A stretch of 64,000 nt of DNA from assembly GCA_018062345.1 (NCBI GenBank), contig JAGOSL010000006.1:23719-87718 (forward strand), written 5' to 3'. The notes beneath the pieces were generated by a model. That model was not told the origin of the DNA. It saw nothing but the letters and a program-made list of their open reading frames with translations, and did not search any database. A program made the translations under genes and the position numbers. Source of the DNA: Pseudomonadota bacterium. Lineage in GTDB: Bacteria; Pseudomonadota; Alphaproteobacteria; Paracaedibacterales; CAITNM01. Below are positions 52,069-61,813 of the stretch, in pieces (position 1 is the first letter of the stretch; the number at the start of each line of letters is the position of its first letter).

Positions 52069-54723
52069 TCATCCAAAAATACCTTTCAATAGCCCTTTTA
52101 CTAATTTTTCTGGCTTAACTGGCTGATCATTTTGGTCGGCGTTTGAGTTGTCGGAATGGGAGGTGGGGGCTTGAGATTTTTGGCCCATTCCAGGAATTGA
52201 TTTTCCAATAACTTTTGAAATTAAATCTCCAGCGCCTTTTCCTAAAAAGAGCTTCTGAATTTGTTTAAGGTCAAGATTGTAGGTTGGCTGATCCAACGGA
52301 CCTTTAATAGTAAATTGTAATGGCGGTACGTCTTTTAAGGTTAGCGCTAAAACTTGACCAGAAAAGCGCATCTGCCAATTTAAAAGATCTGCTTGTCCTT
52401 CAGCTTTTAATTGAGCATCGGCAGCCTCGATTGTTAAATCATTTGTACTAGCAACACCATTGGTAATGCTAAATTTGCTGCTTGCTGTGGAAAATGCAGT
52501 TTCTCCTTTTCCATTAAAGCAGTTTTGAAGATTGCCTAAGTCTAATAGTTTGCTTGGCTTTTTCAAAATGCCCACGATAGTTTGTAGGCTAAAGCCTTTA
52601 ACAATTCCGTCTTTTACCGAAAAGTTAGCCTGGCCTGTTAAATTGTGCACCCAGTCATACTGAGATAGACCTTGAGTTTTTAAATCAATTGATCCAGAAG
52701 CTTTTCCGCGCGAAAAATGTGTTGCGATGGCTTGAATTTTTTCTAAACCAATATCGTTGAATTCAACTGATAAATTAATATTTTGCTTCTTCGTTGCTTG
52801 AGCTACTAAAACACCGTTTATTTTTCCGCCATACATATGGGCTGAGAAAGGCACATTTAGCTTTCCTGCTTTCAAACTTATGTCAGTTTGTAGGGCTTCA
52901 AAGACAAGATCACTAATGGTTACTTTTGGGATATTTATTTGTAGGTTCATAGTAAATGCATGAAGCGGAAGTATTATTGATTCTGACGACCATCTAGAGT
53001 TTGTATTAGCAATTTGTAAAAATTCAAAGCTTGTGACTTGCGGTATATAGAGTGCGTTTGAGATATGAACTGAAGACTCTTTATGTGAAGTAAGCTGTAT
53101 AGGTTGTGCGGTGATAGAACCAACCACATGCGGTTTTTCTTGGCTGAGATCAATCAGTATTTTTCCACCGGCGAATAGATCAAGCCCTGATTTATTTGTT
53201 AGTTTGATCTTTTGTATGTTTAAGTCAATTTCAGTTTTTTTGACTAAGATGTCACTTTTAAGATTAATTATATTATTATTTAGGTCAATTTGTTCTAGCT
53301 GTAAATTTCCTTTTGTGATTAATTCGTTAGATCCGAGCACGCCTTGAAAAATTATGTTTCCTTTACCTAGAGACATTTTAGTCGATATTTCTAAATGTTC
53401 TTTTGTTGGGGTTAGTTTCAGTGTGATTGCAGTTGGGCCTGACACAGGTAAATCTTGCCCCCATAGATGACTCCATTGCTGAATATTCTGTGATTGGGCT
53501 GTTGCCTTGGTTGTGTTTGTTGTTGTGTTGAACTGAACGTTTGCTTCAGCGTTAGCGCTTCCAATGCGCATAGAGGTTTTTCTAAAGACTAATAGGTCAT
53601 TTTCGGCCTGAAAAATGCCTTTAATATCAATGGGTTCTTTTATAGGAGGAGTTTTAGTAAACCATTTTGCTATTTCTTGATAGCGCGTACTGGATAGATG
53701 ATATTCAACTTCAGTGAAATTTTTCGTTGAACATGCAAGTGATACGAGATCGTTTTGGTGTTTAAATTCAAGGTCTATATTGCATAATTGTGTTGAAAGA
53801 TTATAACGCATAACGCCCGTGAGTTGACCGGCTGGATGATTGGCCTGTAAATCAGCGATAGTAATGTGTTCCAGTGTTGTGTGTATATCTGCTTGTATAT
53901 CAATAGCTTTATGTAAGTCGATTTTTTGATGAGGGAAATCTAAAATTAAAGGGTAATCGACAGAAGACGCAGAAAGTTTTCCGGACAAATGTTTTTTTAT
54001 TATATCTATTGATCCTTTTAGCTCGGCGCGGACTTTGTGGCCTTGAAGGCCTAAAGTAACGCCAGCAATTAGAGATGTTTTGCCGGTGCTTAGATCCCCT
54101 GTTAGAATATCAAGATCTATACTGTTCTGGGTTGTATCGGTGTGAATCTGTACCTTGTATGGGCCCATTAACTTTTCACTGTCGCATTCAATTCTTAAAT
54201 TAGAAAAGGTCTTTGTTGAGCCATCTTTATGATCTATATATGTGATTGTAGCGTTGTTCGCTTCAAAATGATTAACAATAATGCCCGCTGCAGCTGCGTT
54301 TGTAGATTGAGATGCAGATTTTTCCGATGGTTTCTCACTGGGTGAGGTTAAGGTCAGTTCCCAGTTTGCATTACCTGCTTTGTCTTTTTCTAAGGTAATG
54401 TTGGGGGTGTTTAAATTTATACTTTTTACAACGATTTTTCCTTTTAATAAATCAAACAAACTGAGGATTATGTCAGCATTTTTTATTGTGACCATTTCTG
54501 GTTTGCTCATGCCTGAGGCGTTTCCCAGAGAGACATCATAAATTTTTACTCGCGGGGTTGGCAGAATTTGTAAGTGTATAGGTCCGGTTTTTATAGTTCT
54601 TCCGACTGTTTTTTGCATTTCTGCAAGATAGGGGCTTGCATAATTTGAGAAATCAATAAAAAACGGGACGATGACTAGTAATGCAACTAAAAAAGAAAAA
54701 ACATAAAGGAGGTTACGGCGCAT
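52069..54723 (-). CDS. AsmA-family protein
   Basis: This 884-residue envelope protein has an N-terminal membrane anchor (MRRNLLYVFSFLVALLVIVP). The AsmA signature follows, VGRTIKTGPIHLQILPTPRV then KIYDVSLGNASGMSKPEMVT (about residues 35-85), and the C-terminal region SLKDVPPLQFTIKGPLDQPT holds the usual AsmA_2-type fold. AsmA-like proteins form long beta-rich bridges thought to carry phospholipids between the two membranes or to assist outer-membrane assembly. A slightly longer GTG start (54756) is possible. It is divergent from flgF across the sigma-54 promoter. Confidence 0.82.
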   Translation of the reverse strand: MRRNLLYVFSFLVALLVIVPFFIDFSNYASPYLAEMQKTVGRTIKTGPIHLQILPTPRVKIYDVSLGNASGMSKPEMVTIKNADIILSLFDLLKGKIVVKSINLNTPNITLEKDKAGNANWELTLTSPSEKPSEKSASQSTNAAAAGIIVNHFEANNATITYIDHKDGSTKTFSNLRIECDSEKLMGPYKVQIHTDTTQNSIDLDILTGDLSTGKTSLIAGVTLGLQGHKVRAELKGSIDIIKKHLSGKLSASSVDYPLILDFPHQKIDLHKAIDIQADIHTTLEHITIADLQANHPAGQLTGVMRYNLSTQLCNIDLEFKHQNDLVSLACSTKNFTEVEYHLSSTRYQEIAKWFTKTPPIKEPIDIKGIFQAENDLLVFRKTSMRIGSANAEANVQFNTTTNTTKATAQSQNIQQWSHLWGQDLPVSGPTAITLKLTPTKEHLEISTKMSLGKGNIIFQGVLGSNELITKGNLQLEQIDLNNNIINLKSDILVKKTEIDLNIQKIKLTNKSGLDLFAGGKILIDLSQEKPHVVGSITAQPIQLTSHKESSVHISNALYIPQVTSFEFLQIANTNSRWSSESIILPLHAFTMNLQINIPKVTISDLVFEALQTDISLKAGKLNVPFSAHMYGGKINGVLVAQATKKQNINLSVEFNDIGLEKIQAIATHFSRGKASGSIDLKTQGLSQYDWVHNLTGQANFSVKDGIVKGFSLQTIVGILKKPSKLLDLGNLQNCFNGKGETAFSTASSKFSITNGVASTNDLTIEAADAQLKAEGQADLLNWQMRFSGQVLALTLKDVPPLQFTIKGPLDQPTYNLDLKQIQKLFLGKGAGDLISKVIGKSIPGMGQKSQAPTSHSDNSNADQNDQPVKPEKLVKGLLKGIFG

Positions 54724-54791
54724 TAGCTTGCAACTAAATAATTTCACATACTGCACATTAAAAAATTAACATATTTTGATCAAGCTATTTG

Positions 54792-54808
54792 TTGGCACGC
54801 TTTTTGCA
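54792..54808 (+). promoter_or_regulatory. Sigma-54 (-24/-12) promoter of the flgF operon
   Basis: TTGGCACG (54792-54799) and TTGCA (54804-54808) place the invariant GG and GC 12 bases apart, matching the consensus TGGCACG-N4-TTGCA closely. Transcription would start about 54819, some 24 bases before the flgF ATG. The gene for sigma-54 lies at 5345 in this window. Such promoters need an activator such as FlrC, FlbD or FleQ, which is not encoded here. Confidence 0.88.
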
Positions 54809-54842
54809 CAACGTTATATAAAAATATGAAGATAACTAAGTA

Positions 54843-55601
54843 ATGCATATACATAAACCACACCACTCAGTTCAAAAGCCAAGTGCTGTTGCTTTATCTG
54901 CACAAGAAGCAATGTGGGCGCGCTTAGCGGTTACTACAAATAATATAGCTAATGCAAATACCCCGGGCTTTAAAAGCCATATGATCAAGCTTGTTAACAC
55001 AACGCAAAAGGGCAAGGAAAGTCGAGTTGTTCATTATGTGGCAGCCGATAAATCTATACGTAATGTTGCGAATGGTTCATATCGCCAAACAGGTAATCGT
55101 TTTGATACAGCTATTATTGGTAAGGGGTATTTTAAGGTTGAAACTGATAAGGGACAATATTTAACAAGAAACGGGCAATTTGCACTTAATGGTAATAATG
55201 AGCTTGTTACGGCGACTGGTTCATTTTGTATTCTAGATCAAAATTCCGCGCATATTACTATTCCCCAAAATACGAAAGAGATAATCATCAACTCAAATGG
55301 GGGGGTATATGCTGATGCCGTTTTGTTAGGAACTGTTGGTGTTTTTTCAGTAGACGATGAGCAAGAGCAATTAAGAAGCTTGGGAAATAATTTGCTAGAT
55401 CCTATGGACCAAATACTAAAACCTTCCGATTCATATCATATAAAGCAATTTGGACTGGAAGACTCAAATGTTTCAGGGGTAAGTGAAAGCATTATCATGA
55501 TGGAAACCCTGAGGCATTTTGAGAATGCGCAAAAGATTATAGAAGAGCAAGACCAAAGCAGTAAAAAAGTATTCAACGTTTCACATAAGAATGTGCAGTA
55601 G
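54843..55601 (+). CDS. flgF: Flagellar basal-body rod protein FlgF
   Basis: FlgF is a proximal rod subunit of the flagellar basal body, secreted by the flagellar export apparatus. The 252-residue protein has the rod-protein N-terminal motif LAVTTNNIANANTPGFKSHM (near residues 28-47) and a central IGKGYFKVETDKGQYLTRNG stretch typical of FlgF/FlgG. The C-terminal SESIIMMETLRHFENAQKII is the conserved assembly helix. The order flgF-flgG that follows supports FlgF. A 7-G run lies near 55299-55305. First gene of the sigma-54-driven operon. Confidence 0.9.
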   Translation: MHIHKPHHSVQKPSAVALSAQEAMWARLAVTTNNIANANTPGFKSHMIKLVNTTQKGKESRVVHYVAADKSIRNVANGSYRQTGNRFDTAIIGKGYFKVETDKGQYLTRNGQFALNGNNELVTATGSFCILDQNSAHITIPQNTKEIIINSNGGVYADAVLLGTVGVFSVDDEQEQLRSLGNNLLDPMDQILKPSDSYHIKQFGLEDSNVSGVSESIIMMETLRHFENAQKIIEEQDQSSKKVFNVSHKNVQ

Positions 55602-55607
55602 GTAATT

Positions 55608-56411
55608 ATGGCATCAGTTTCAGTTCAAGATTCTCTTAATATTGCTCGGACGGGCTTGCAGAGCCAAGAAGCTCTTTTGGCAATTAAAACACAGAACATC
55701 GCTTCTCAGAACGTAGATGGATTTAAGCGTCAATATTTGGTGATGTTTGATCTTCCATATATTGACCATGGTAGTGTTGGAGTTGCAACATCTCAATCTG
55801 GATCTACCGATACAACGGGAGTACAAATCGGTACTGGTGTGCAAGCAGCGGCTGTTTATAGGGTTTTCTCTCAAGGTGAAGCTATCCAGACTGGAAGAAG
55901 CCTTGACGTAATGATTGATGGGGATGGGTTTTTCGCTGTAAGCATGCCCGATGGCACTACAGGTTATACAAGAGTGGGTAGTTTTAGTCGCGATAAAAAT
56001 AATACATTGGTTATGCCCAAAACCGGTTACATAATACAACCTGGCATTACTCTTCCTGCAAATACACTAAAAGTTTCTATTAATCAAAGCGGCGAAGTTT
56101 ACGCAGAGACCAGTCCAGGACAAGAAGTGAATGTTGGTCAATTGCAACTTTCTACTTTTTGTAATCCATCAGGTTTGTTAGCTGTGGGAGACAGTTTGTT
56201 CGTTCAAACAAATGCCTCAGGAACACCAGATACAGGACAGCCGGGAACAAATCAGCGAGGGTATTTAAAGCAAGCTTATCGGGAAGGATCCAACGTAAAT
56301 GCGGTGGAAGAAATGACCGACTTAATAAAAATTGAAAAAGTTTATGAAATGCTGACTAAAGCTGTAAAAACAGGCGATGCAATGATGCACGCAGTTAATG
56401 CCATGAAATAG
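55608..56411 (+). CDS. flgG: Flagellar basal-body rod protein FlgG
   Basis: FlgG forms the distal rod that crosses the periplasm. The 267-residue protein shows NIARTGLQSQEALLAIKTQN followed by IASQNVDGFKRQYLVMF (N-terminal rod motif), then QSGSTDTTGVQIGTGVQAAA, the typical FlgG GVQIGSGV-like patch. YTRVGSFSRDKNNTLVM follows, and a C-terminal SNVNAVEEMTDLIKIEKVYE helix. It starts six bases after flgF, with a normal gap. Confidence 0.93.
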   Translation: MASVSVQDSLNIARTGLQSQEALLAIKTQNIASQNVDGFKRQYLVMFDLPYIDHGSVGVATSQSGSTDTTGVQIGTGVQAAAVYRVFSQGEAIQTGRSLDVMIDGDGFFAVSMPDGTTGYTRVGSFSRDKNNTLVMPKTGYIIQPGITLPANTLKVSINQSGEVYAETSPGQEVNVGQLQLSTFCNPSGLLAVGDSLFVQTNASGTPDTGQPGTNQRGYLKQAYREGSNVNAVEEMTDLIKIEKVYEMLTKAVKTGDAMMHAVNAMK

Positions 56412-56442
56412 TGTATGCAGTTGAATGGAATGAGAGAATAAA

Positions 56443-57204
56443 ATGAGTAGCAAAATTTTAAAAATGTTTAATAGAAGCCTTGTTAGCTTCGTAAGTGTTT
56501 TTTCTATAATATTTACGACCACATGCCTAAATGCAAGGAGTGCTGTTTCAGAAGAAAGATTCTCAAAAAATGAGCTTGCTAATTTCTCGCGCCCTTTGAT
56601 TGAAAAAAGAATTAATACCAATAATTTTCATGTAGTTATTGAAAAAGTGTCTGCCCAAGCCGTTTCTGAAACAGCAGGTTTAGACAGCGCGGAAGTTAGT
56701 GAGTTAACGATTTCTCCGCAGCAACGAGATTTTGAAATGATTTTAAAATTTAAATCAGGAAACAGGTTTACTTTTTCTGGGAAAATTGAGTGGTTAGCCA
56801 ATATACCAGTGCTACTTAGGCCTATAGGAGCTGATGATACTATTAATATTTCTGATGTTGGTTATCAAGCTTATCCGATAGATCAGTTAAATGCGACGGT
56901 AGTGATGGATGCGCAAGAGCTTATTGGAAAAACAGCTGCTCATGCAATTGTGAAGCCTGGATTGCCCGTTGAGAAGTCTTTATTGAAAAATCCAATAATC
57001 ATAAAAAGAGGTGAATTAGTCGATATATTTTATCGAAGTCAATGTTTGTTAGTTAGCGCTAAAGCAAAAGCAACACAAGATCTTGCTTGTGGAGATACTG
57101 GCACATTTGAAACACAACAAGATAACTCAAGGCAGGCAATGAAAAGAATATCAGCAAAAGTTGTAGGTCCCAGCACGGCGGAGATTATTTATGGTTTTGC
57201 GTAA
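56443..57204 (+). CDS. flgA: Flagellar P-ring assembly chaperone FlgA
   Basis: FlgA is a periplasmic chaperone that helps FlgI assemble into the P-ring. The 253-residue protein has a signal peptide (residues 1-30). It ends in an SAF/AFP-like domain (about 140-250) with QELIGKTAAHAIVKPGLPVE, IIIKRGELVDIFYRSQCLLV and KRISAKVVGPSTAEIIYGF. The order flgF-flgG-flgA-flgH is the usual alphaproteobacterial one. It overlaps flgH by 14 bases. FlgI, its target, is not in this window. Confidence 0.85.
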   Translation: MSSKILKMFNRSLVSFVSVFSIIFTTTCLNARSAVSEERFSKNELANFSRPLIEKRINTNNFHVVIEKVSAQAVSETAGLDSAEVSELTISPQQRDFEMILKFKSGNRFTFSGKIEWLANIPVLLRPIGADDTINISDVGYQAYPIDQLNATVVMDAQELIGKTAAHAIVKPGLPVEKSLLKNPIIIKRGELVDIFYRSQCLLVSAKAKATQDLACGDTGTFETQQDNSRQAMKRISAKVVGPSTAEIIYGFA

Positions 57205-58003
57205 TTTATATATAGCATTGTTGATGCTTGTTTTTCTGCTTCCGGGTTGTAATTTAGCCAACAAGCTTTCAACAATAGGTGATCCACCTCAGATGACACA
57301 AATAAAAAATCCGCAGGATGTTCCGGGATATGAGCCTGTTGACATGCCAATGCCTCCGCCTATGCCGGGCCCAGAAAAAAATACAAATTCTTTATGGCAA
57401 ACTGGTTCACGTGCTTTCTTTAAAGATCAGCGAGCAGGAAAGGTGGGGGATGTGCTGACTGTGGAAGTTGATATAAAGCGCTCACAGAACATGCAAATGA
57501 ACCCTAATATTAACAGACAAAGTACACTTAATACTTCTGTTACTGAAATTCTTGGAAAAGCATTTCCAATTCAAAAACGTTTAGCGCGAGCGCTTCCTGG
57601 AAAAGGAGATAGCCCTTCTGATCTATCAGCTGCAAATGTTGCCACTAACGCCGCTGGGCTTTCTGGTAACTGGGTTGGCGTTACTAGTAATCCAGAACAT
57701 AGCTCAACTGCTTCATATGATGTGCAAGATAAAATACAATTTACTATGTCAGCTATTGTGATTCAGATTCTTCCAAACGGAAATATGGTTATTCAAGGAC
57801 GTGAAGAAGTGCGCCTTGTTAATGAGCTTCGTGAAGTAGAAATTAAAGGAATAGTAAGACGCGAAGATATTAAATCTAGTAATAAAATTAGTAGCGAAAA
57901 AATTGCAAATCTTCGTATTGGCTATGGAGGTAGAGGTGACCTTAGCGATGCTCAACAAGCACCATGGGGGCAACAATATCTTAATAAGCTTTTACCATTT
58001 TAA
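57191..58003 (+). CDS. flgH: Flagellar L-ring lipoprotein FlgH
   Basis: FlgH forms the L-ring in the outer membrane. The 270-residue protein carries a lipoprotein signal (LLMLVFLLPGC; lipobox LPGC, lipidated Cys near residue 20) and a NSLWQTGSRAFFKDQRAGKV patch. GDVLTVEVDIKRSQNMQ is the conserved FlgH core near residue 97, and NMVIQGREEVRLVNELREVE plus IKGIVRREDI close it. Between 110 and 180 is a variable Asn/Ser-rich loop. The TM-like ring core is complete. Confidence 0.94.
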   Translation: MVLRNLYIALLMLVFLLPGCNLANKLSTIGDPPQMTQIKNPQDVPGYEPVDMPMPPPMPGPEKNTNSLWQTGSRAFFKDQRAGKVGDVLTVEVDIKRSQNMQMNPNINRQSTLNTSVTEILGKAFPIQKRLARALPGKGDSPSDLSAANVATNAAGLSGNWVGVTSNPEHSSTASYDVQDKIQFTMSAIVIQILPNGNMVIQGREEVRLVNELREVEIKGIVRREDIKSSNKISSEKIANLRIGYGGRGDLSDAQQAPWGQQYLNKLLPF

Positions 58004-58048
58004 AATTTTGTTCATACTGGTTATAGAAATTTTGTTGCCGATATATCT

Positions 58049-58348
58049 ATGGTCGATGCTATTAAGAGTGGGGTGCTATCATCAATAAATAATGTATCAC
58101 CCCAGAAACTAACCCAAACACCAGAAGCAAATGGAAATTTTGCAGATTTTTTCAAAGCCGATATGAAGGAGTTTTTGAATAAAGCTGAAGATGTCGAAGG
58201 GATGATGACAAATTATGTAGCAGGAGTTGGTGATATTGAACAAATAGCTCCCTTACTTAAAGAGCTGATGCTGGAATTTGAGGTAAAAACGAAAGTTATT
58301 TCTTCTTTGGCAAATGTATTAAAAACACTTACTTCTATGAATATATAG
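58049..58348 (+). CDS. fliE: FliE-like flagellar hook-basal body protein
   Basis: This 99-residue protein ends EFEVKTKVISSLANVLKTLT followed by SMNI, like the FliE C-terminus (QVRNKLVEAYQEIMRM in other species). Its middle (NFADFFKADMKEFLNKAEDV) resembles the FliE amphipathic helix. FliE joins the MS ring to the rod. Identification is by pattern and length only; a rod-binding FlgJ-N-like protein is a weaker alternative. The gene lies 45 bases after flgH, probably in the same operon, and a 61-base gap separates it from acnA. Confidence 0.55.
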   Translation: MVDAIKSGVLSSINNVSPQKLTQTPEANGNFADFFKADMKEFLNKAEDVEGMMTNYVAGVGDIEQIAPLLKELMLEFEVKTKVISSLANVLKTLTSMNI

Positions 58349-58409
58349 CCTCTTGCTTTATAAGTGTTTCCCGAGCTAGCCTGTTGTATGGAAAAACAAA
58401 CGAAGTTTT

Positions 58410-61022
58410 ATGTCATCGATGTTGGTTAAAAAAACACTACAAGTTGGTAATAAGCATTATTCTTACTTTTCTGTGGATGCTGTAGGTGATACTAGTAAGC
58501 TTCCCTTTTCATTAAAAATTCTTCTAGAAAATCTATTGCGTCATTTCGATGGTAAGCGAGTGACCCATGCTGAGTTAGAAGCGGTAATTAATTCTGTGAA
58601 TTCAGAGGCTGAATTATCTGAAATTTCTTTTTTTCCTGCGCGTGTTTTAATGCAAGATTTCACTGGTGTTCCTGCGGTTGTAGATTTGGCTGCTATGCGT
58701 GATGCTATGAAGAAAAGAGGAGGGGATGTTGAAAAAATTAATCCTTTGATTCCTGTGGATTTAGTTATTGACCATTCAATTATGGTTGATAGCTTTGGTA
58801 CAAAAACTGCCTTTTCAGAAAATGTTAAGTTGGAATATGAGAGAAACATAGAGCGATATCGTTTTTTGAATTGGGGCCAAAAAGCATTCAAGAACTTTAG
58901 AGTAGTTCCCCCTGGAACAGGAATTTGTCATCAGGTTAATCTTGAATATTTGGCAAAGGTAGTGTGGTGTTCCGAAATAGAAGGGGAATTAACAGCTTAT
59001 CCCGATACGGTTGTTGGGACCGATAGTCATACGACGATGATTAATGGCTTGGGTGTTCTTGGATGGGGGGTTGGAGGTATTGAGGCAGAAGCAGCAATGC
59101 TTGGACAGCCACTTTCGATGCTTATTCCTGAAGTAGTGGGAATGCGTTTGGACGGTGTTTTAAATGAAGGTATTACAGCTACTGATTTAGTTTTAACCAT
59201 TACAAATTTGCTACGCGCACAAGGAGTTGTTGGAAAATTTGTTGAGTTTTATGGGCCAGGTTTAAAGTGGTTATCTTTGGCTGATCGCGCAACGATTGCA
59301 AATATGGCGCCTGAGTATGGGGCAACTTGTGGATTTTTCCCCATAGATTCAGAAACTATTAGTTATCTGAGGCTTACAAATAGGACTAATGAACAAGTAG
59401 AATTAGTTGAGGCGTATGCAAAAGCCCAAGGACTTTGGAATGAAGGAGTAGAGCCTACTTTTAAAAATACAATAGATCTTGATTTGACCTCTGTTTTGCC
59501 AAGTTTGGCTGGTCCAAAACGTCCTCAAGATAAGATTTTTTTAAAAGATTTGAAAGAGACTGCCCTTAAAATGGCAGATGTGTCAGGTGGCGTAGAGGTT
59601 AAGGGTAAGGACTTTAATTTAGATCATCATGATATTGTGATTGCAGCAATTACAAGCTGCACAAATACATCAAATCCGGCAGTTATGATAGGAGCTGGAT
59701 TGCTTGCTAGAAAAGCTAGACAGCTAGGATTAAAGGCTAAGCCTTGGGTAAAAACTAGTTTGGCGCCAGGTTCGCAGGTGGTGACGGAGTACCTAGAAGA
59801 AAGTGGTTTGATGGAAGACCTTGAAAGTATTGGGTTTCATCTTGTTGGGTATGGATGCGCAACATGCATTGGCAACTCAGGTCCTTTAGGCGAGGAAATC
59901 ACTCAGGCTATAAATGATCATAACTTGACAGTATCGGGTGTGCTTTCTGGTAATAGAAATTTTGAAGGTCGAATTAATCCTCATGTTAAAGCGAATTACT
60001 TGGCTTCTCCTGCTTTGGTTGTTGCTTTTTCTTTAGTTGGAAGCACGATGATTAATCTTGATAAAGATCCTATCGGCAAAGGAAAAGATGGGCAGGAGAT
60101 TTTTCTAAAAGATATTTGGCCAAGCACTAAGGAGATTCAAGACATTATTAAAAAGTTTGTGACACCAGAAATTTTTGAAAAACGATATAAGACTGTATTT
60201 GATGGTGATAGTTTATGGCAAACAGTGAATGCTGAAGCATCACAAACTTATAACTGGATTAATAGTAGCTATATAAAACACCCGCCTTATTTTGACATGA
60301 AGGCAAATGAAGTTGGTGATATTAATAATGCAAGAATTTTGGCGTTGCTTGGCGATAGTGTTACAACGGATCATATTTCTCCAGCAGGAAATATTAAGGA
60401 AAATAGTCCGGCAGGGGTTTACTTGAAAGGGCTTTCGGTTGATTTGAAAGATTTTAATTCTTATGGGGCAAGGCGCGGTAACCATGAGATTATGGCCAGA
60501 GGAACATTTTCAAATATTCGGTTACAAAATGAGATGCTTGCTGGGGTAAATGGTGGATACACGAAATTGTTTGAAGAGAATGATAGGCAAGTAAGCATAT
60601 ATGATGCGGCGCAATCGTACAGGCAAAAAGATGTTCCGCTTATTATTGTGGCAGGAAAAGAATATGGCACAGGGTCTTCCAGAGATTGGGCAGCAAAAGG
60701 AACGCGGTTGCTTGGGGTTAGGGCAGTTGTTGCTGAGAGCTTTGAGCGTATTCATAGATCTAATTTAGTTGGTATGGGAGTGCTGCCGTTAGAGTTTATG
60801 CCTGGCACGACTAGAAAAAATCTACAATTAGACGGAAGTGAGACAATTGATATTCAAGGATTTACAAATGGTCTTTCCCCAAAAATGATTGCCCAAATAA
60901 CTTTTAAAGGAAGAATAGAGCAGCAAGTTCCAGTTTTAGTAAGGATTGATACTGAAGATGAAATACAGTACTTTTTAAGTGATGGTATTTTACCCTTTGT
61001 GCTTAATATGTTGGCGGCTTAA
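58410..61022 (+). CDS. acnA: Aconitate hydratase A
   Basis: Aconitase interconverts citrate and isocitrate with a 4Fe-4S cluster. The 870-residue protein has TDSHTTMINGLGVLGWGVGG (near residue 205), the Cys ligands of IAAITSCTNTSNPAVMIGAG (near 417) and GYGCATCIGNSGPLGEEITQ (near 483), and the C-terminal GKEYGTGSSRDWAAKGTRLL swivel-domain motif (near 750). The length equals the bacterial AcnA class. It precedes uppP with a one-base overlap (TAATG). A functional TCA step fits with SdhE in this window. Confidence 0.97.
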   Translation: MSSMLVKKTLQVGNKHYSYFSVDAVGDTSKLPFSLKILLENLLRHFDGKRVTHAELEAVINSVNSEAELSEISFFPARVLMQDFTGVPAVVDLAAMRDAMKKRGGDVEKINPLIPVDLVIDHSIMVDSFGTKTAFSENVKLEYERNIERYRFLNWGQKAFKNFRVVPPGTGICHQVNLEYLAKVVWCSEIEGELTAYPDTVVGTDSHTTMINGLGVLGWGVGGIEAEAAMLGQPLSMLIPEVVGMRLDGVLNEGITATDLVLTITNLLRAQGVVGKFVEFYGPGLKWLSLADRATIANMAPEYGATCGFFPIDSETISYLRLTNRTNEQVELVEAYAKAQGLWNEGVEPTFKNTIDLDLTSVLPSLAGPKRPQDKIFLKDLKETALKMADVSGGVEVKGKDFNLDHHDIVIAAITSCTNTSNPAVMIGAGLLARKARQLGLKAKPWVKTSLAPGSQVVTEYLEESGLMEDLESIGFHLVGYGCATCIGNSGPLGEEITQAINDHNLTVSGVLSGNRNFEGRINPHVKANYLASPALVVAFSLVGSTMINLDKDPIGKGKDGQEIFLKDIWPSTKEIQDIIKKFVTPEIFEKRYKTVFDGDSLWQTVNAEASQTYNWINSSYIKHPPYFDMKANEVGDINNARILALLGDSVTTDHISPAGNIKENSPAGVYLKGLSVDLKDFNSYGARRGNHEIMARGTFSNIRLQNEMLAGVNGGYTKLFEENDRQVSIYDAAQSYRQKDVPLIIVAGKEYGTGSSRDWAAKGTRLLGVRAVVAESFERIHRSNLVGMGVLPLEFMPGTTRKNLQLDGSETIDIQGFTNGLSPKMIAQITFKGRIEQQVPVLVRIDTEDEIQYFLSDGILPFVLNMLAA

Positions 61023-61813
61023 TGACACACGATCAAATTTTTTTAAGTATATTTCAAGGTATTGCCGAGTTTTTGCCGATAAGCTCGAGCGCTCATCTTA
61101 TTGTGTTGGAAAAGCTTTTTGGTGCAAATGCCCACCAGTTTGAAACGCATGTGATATTGCATTTTGGTTCTTTATTGGCATTATTGGTATTTTTTTTAAA
61201 AGATATACTGTTAATGATTTTTGGAATTTGGATTTATGATATCAAGCGATTGAGAAAGCATCCTAGCAAGCAATACCGAGATTTAGCATGGATTTTAGTT
61301 TTATCATCTCTTCCTGCGTTATTTGTAGGATTTTTTATCAAAAAAGTATTTGGTGAAACTTCTCAGAGTCTTTTTGTTATGGGAATTGCGAGCATTGTTT
61401 TTGGTTTTCTTTTGATCATGGCAGATTCTAATCCGGTGAAAGATCGCTTTGTTACATATAATAGGGGCTTTTTTATTGGAATTGCTCAATGTTTTGCTTT
61501 CATTCCAGGAGCAAGTCGTTCTGGAGTATGTCTGACAGCTGCTAGATTTTTGGGCCTAAATAGGGTGCAAGCAACGCGCTTCGCATTTTTGATGGCTATT
61601 CCAACTATTTTAGGGGCATCAACTTTGGTGTTGATAGATGCGCCAAACCTAAGCCAGATTTTTTCTGTTCCACAGCTTGTTTTGATTGGGATTACCGCTA
61701 GTCTTGGCATTTTAACAATTCAACTTTTATTGTGGTTTCTTAATCGATTTGGCCTTGGATTATTTGGGATTTATAGGGTTATTTTTGGCATACTGTTGTT
61801 GCTGTTTTTTTGA
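61022..61813 (+). CDS. uppP: Undecaprenyl-diphosphatase UppP (BacA)
   Basis: UppP removes a phosphate from undecaprenyl diphosphate, recycling the lipid carrier for peptidoglycan and polysaccharide assembly. The 263-residue protein has about eight membrane segments and the BacA signatures FQGIAEFLPISSSAHLIVLE (residues 11-30) and FAFIPGASRSGVCLTAARFL (near 160; PGxSRSG). ISSSAH and PGASRSG carry the catalytic Glu, Ser and Arg residues. It overlaps the convergent motB gene by 43 bases at its 3' end and joins acnA at TAATG. Confidence 0.96.
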   Translation: MTHDQIFLSIFQGIAEFLPISSSAHLIVLEKLFGANAHQFETHVILHFGSLLALLVFFLKDILLMIFGIWIYDIKRLRKHPSKQYRDLAWILVLSSLPALFVGFFIKKVFGETSQSLFVMGIASIVFGFLLIMADSNPVKDRFVTYNRGFFIGIAQCFAFIPGASRSGVCLTAARFLGLNRVQATRFAFLMAIPTILGASTLVLIDAPNLSQIFSVPQLVLIGITASLGILTIQLLLWFLNRFGLGLFGIYRVIFGILLLLFF

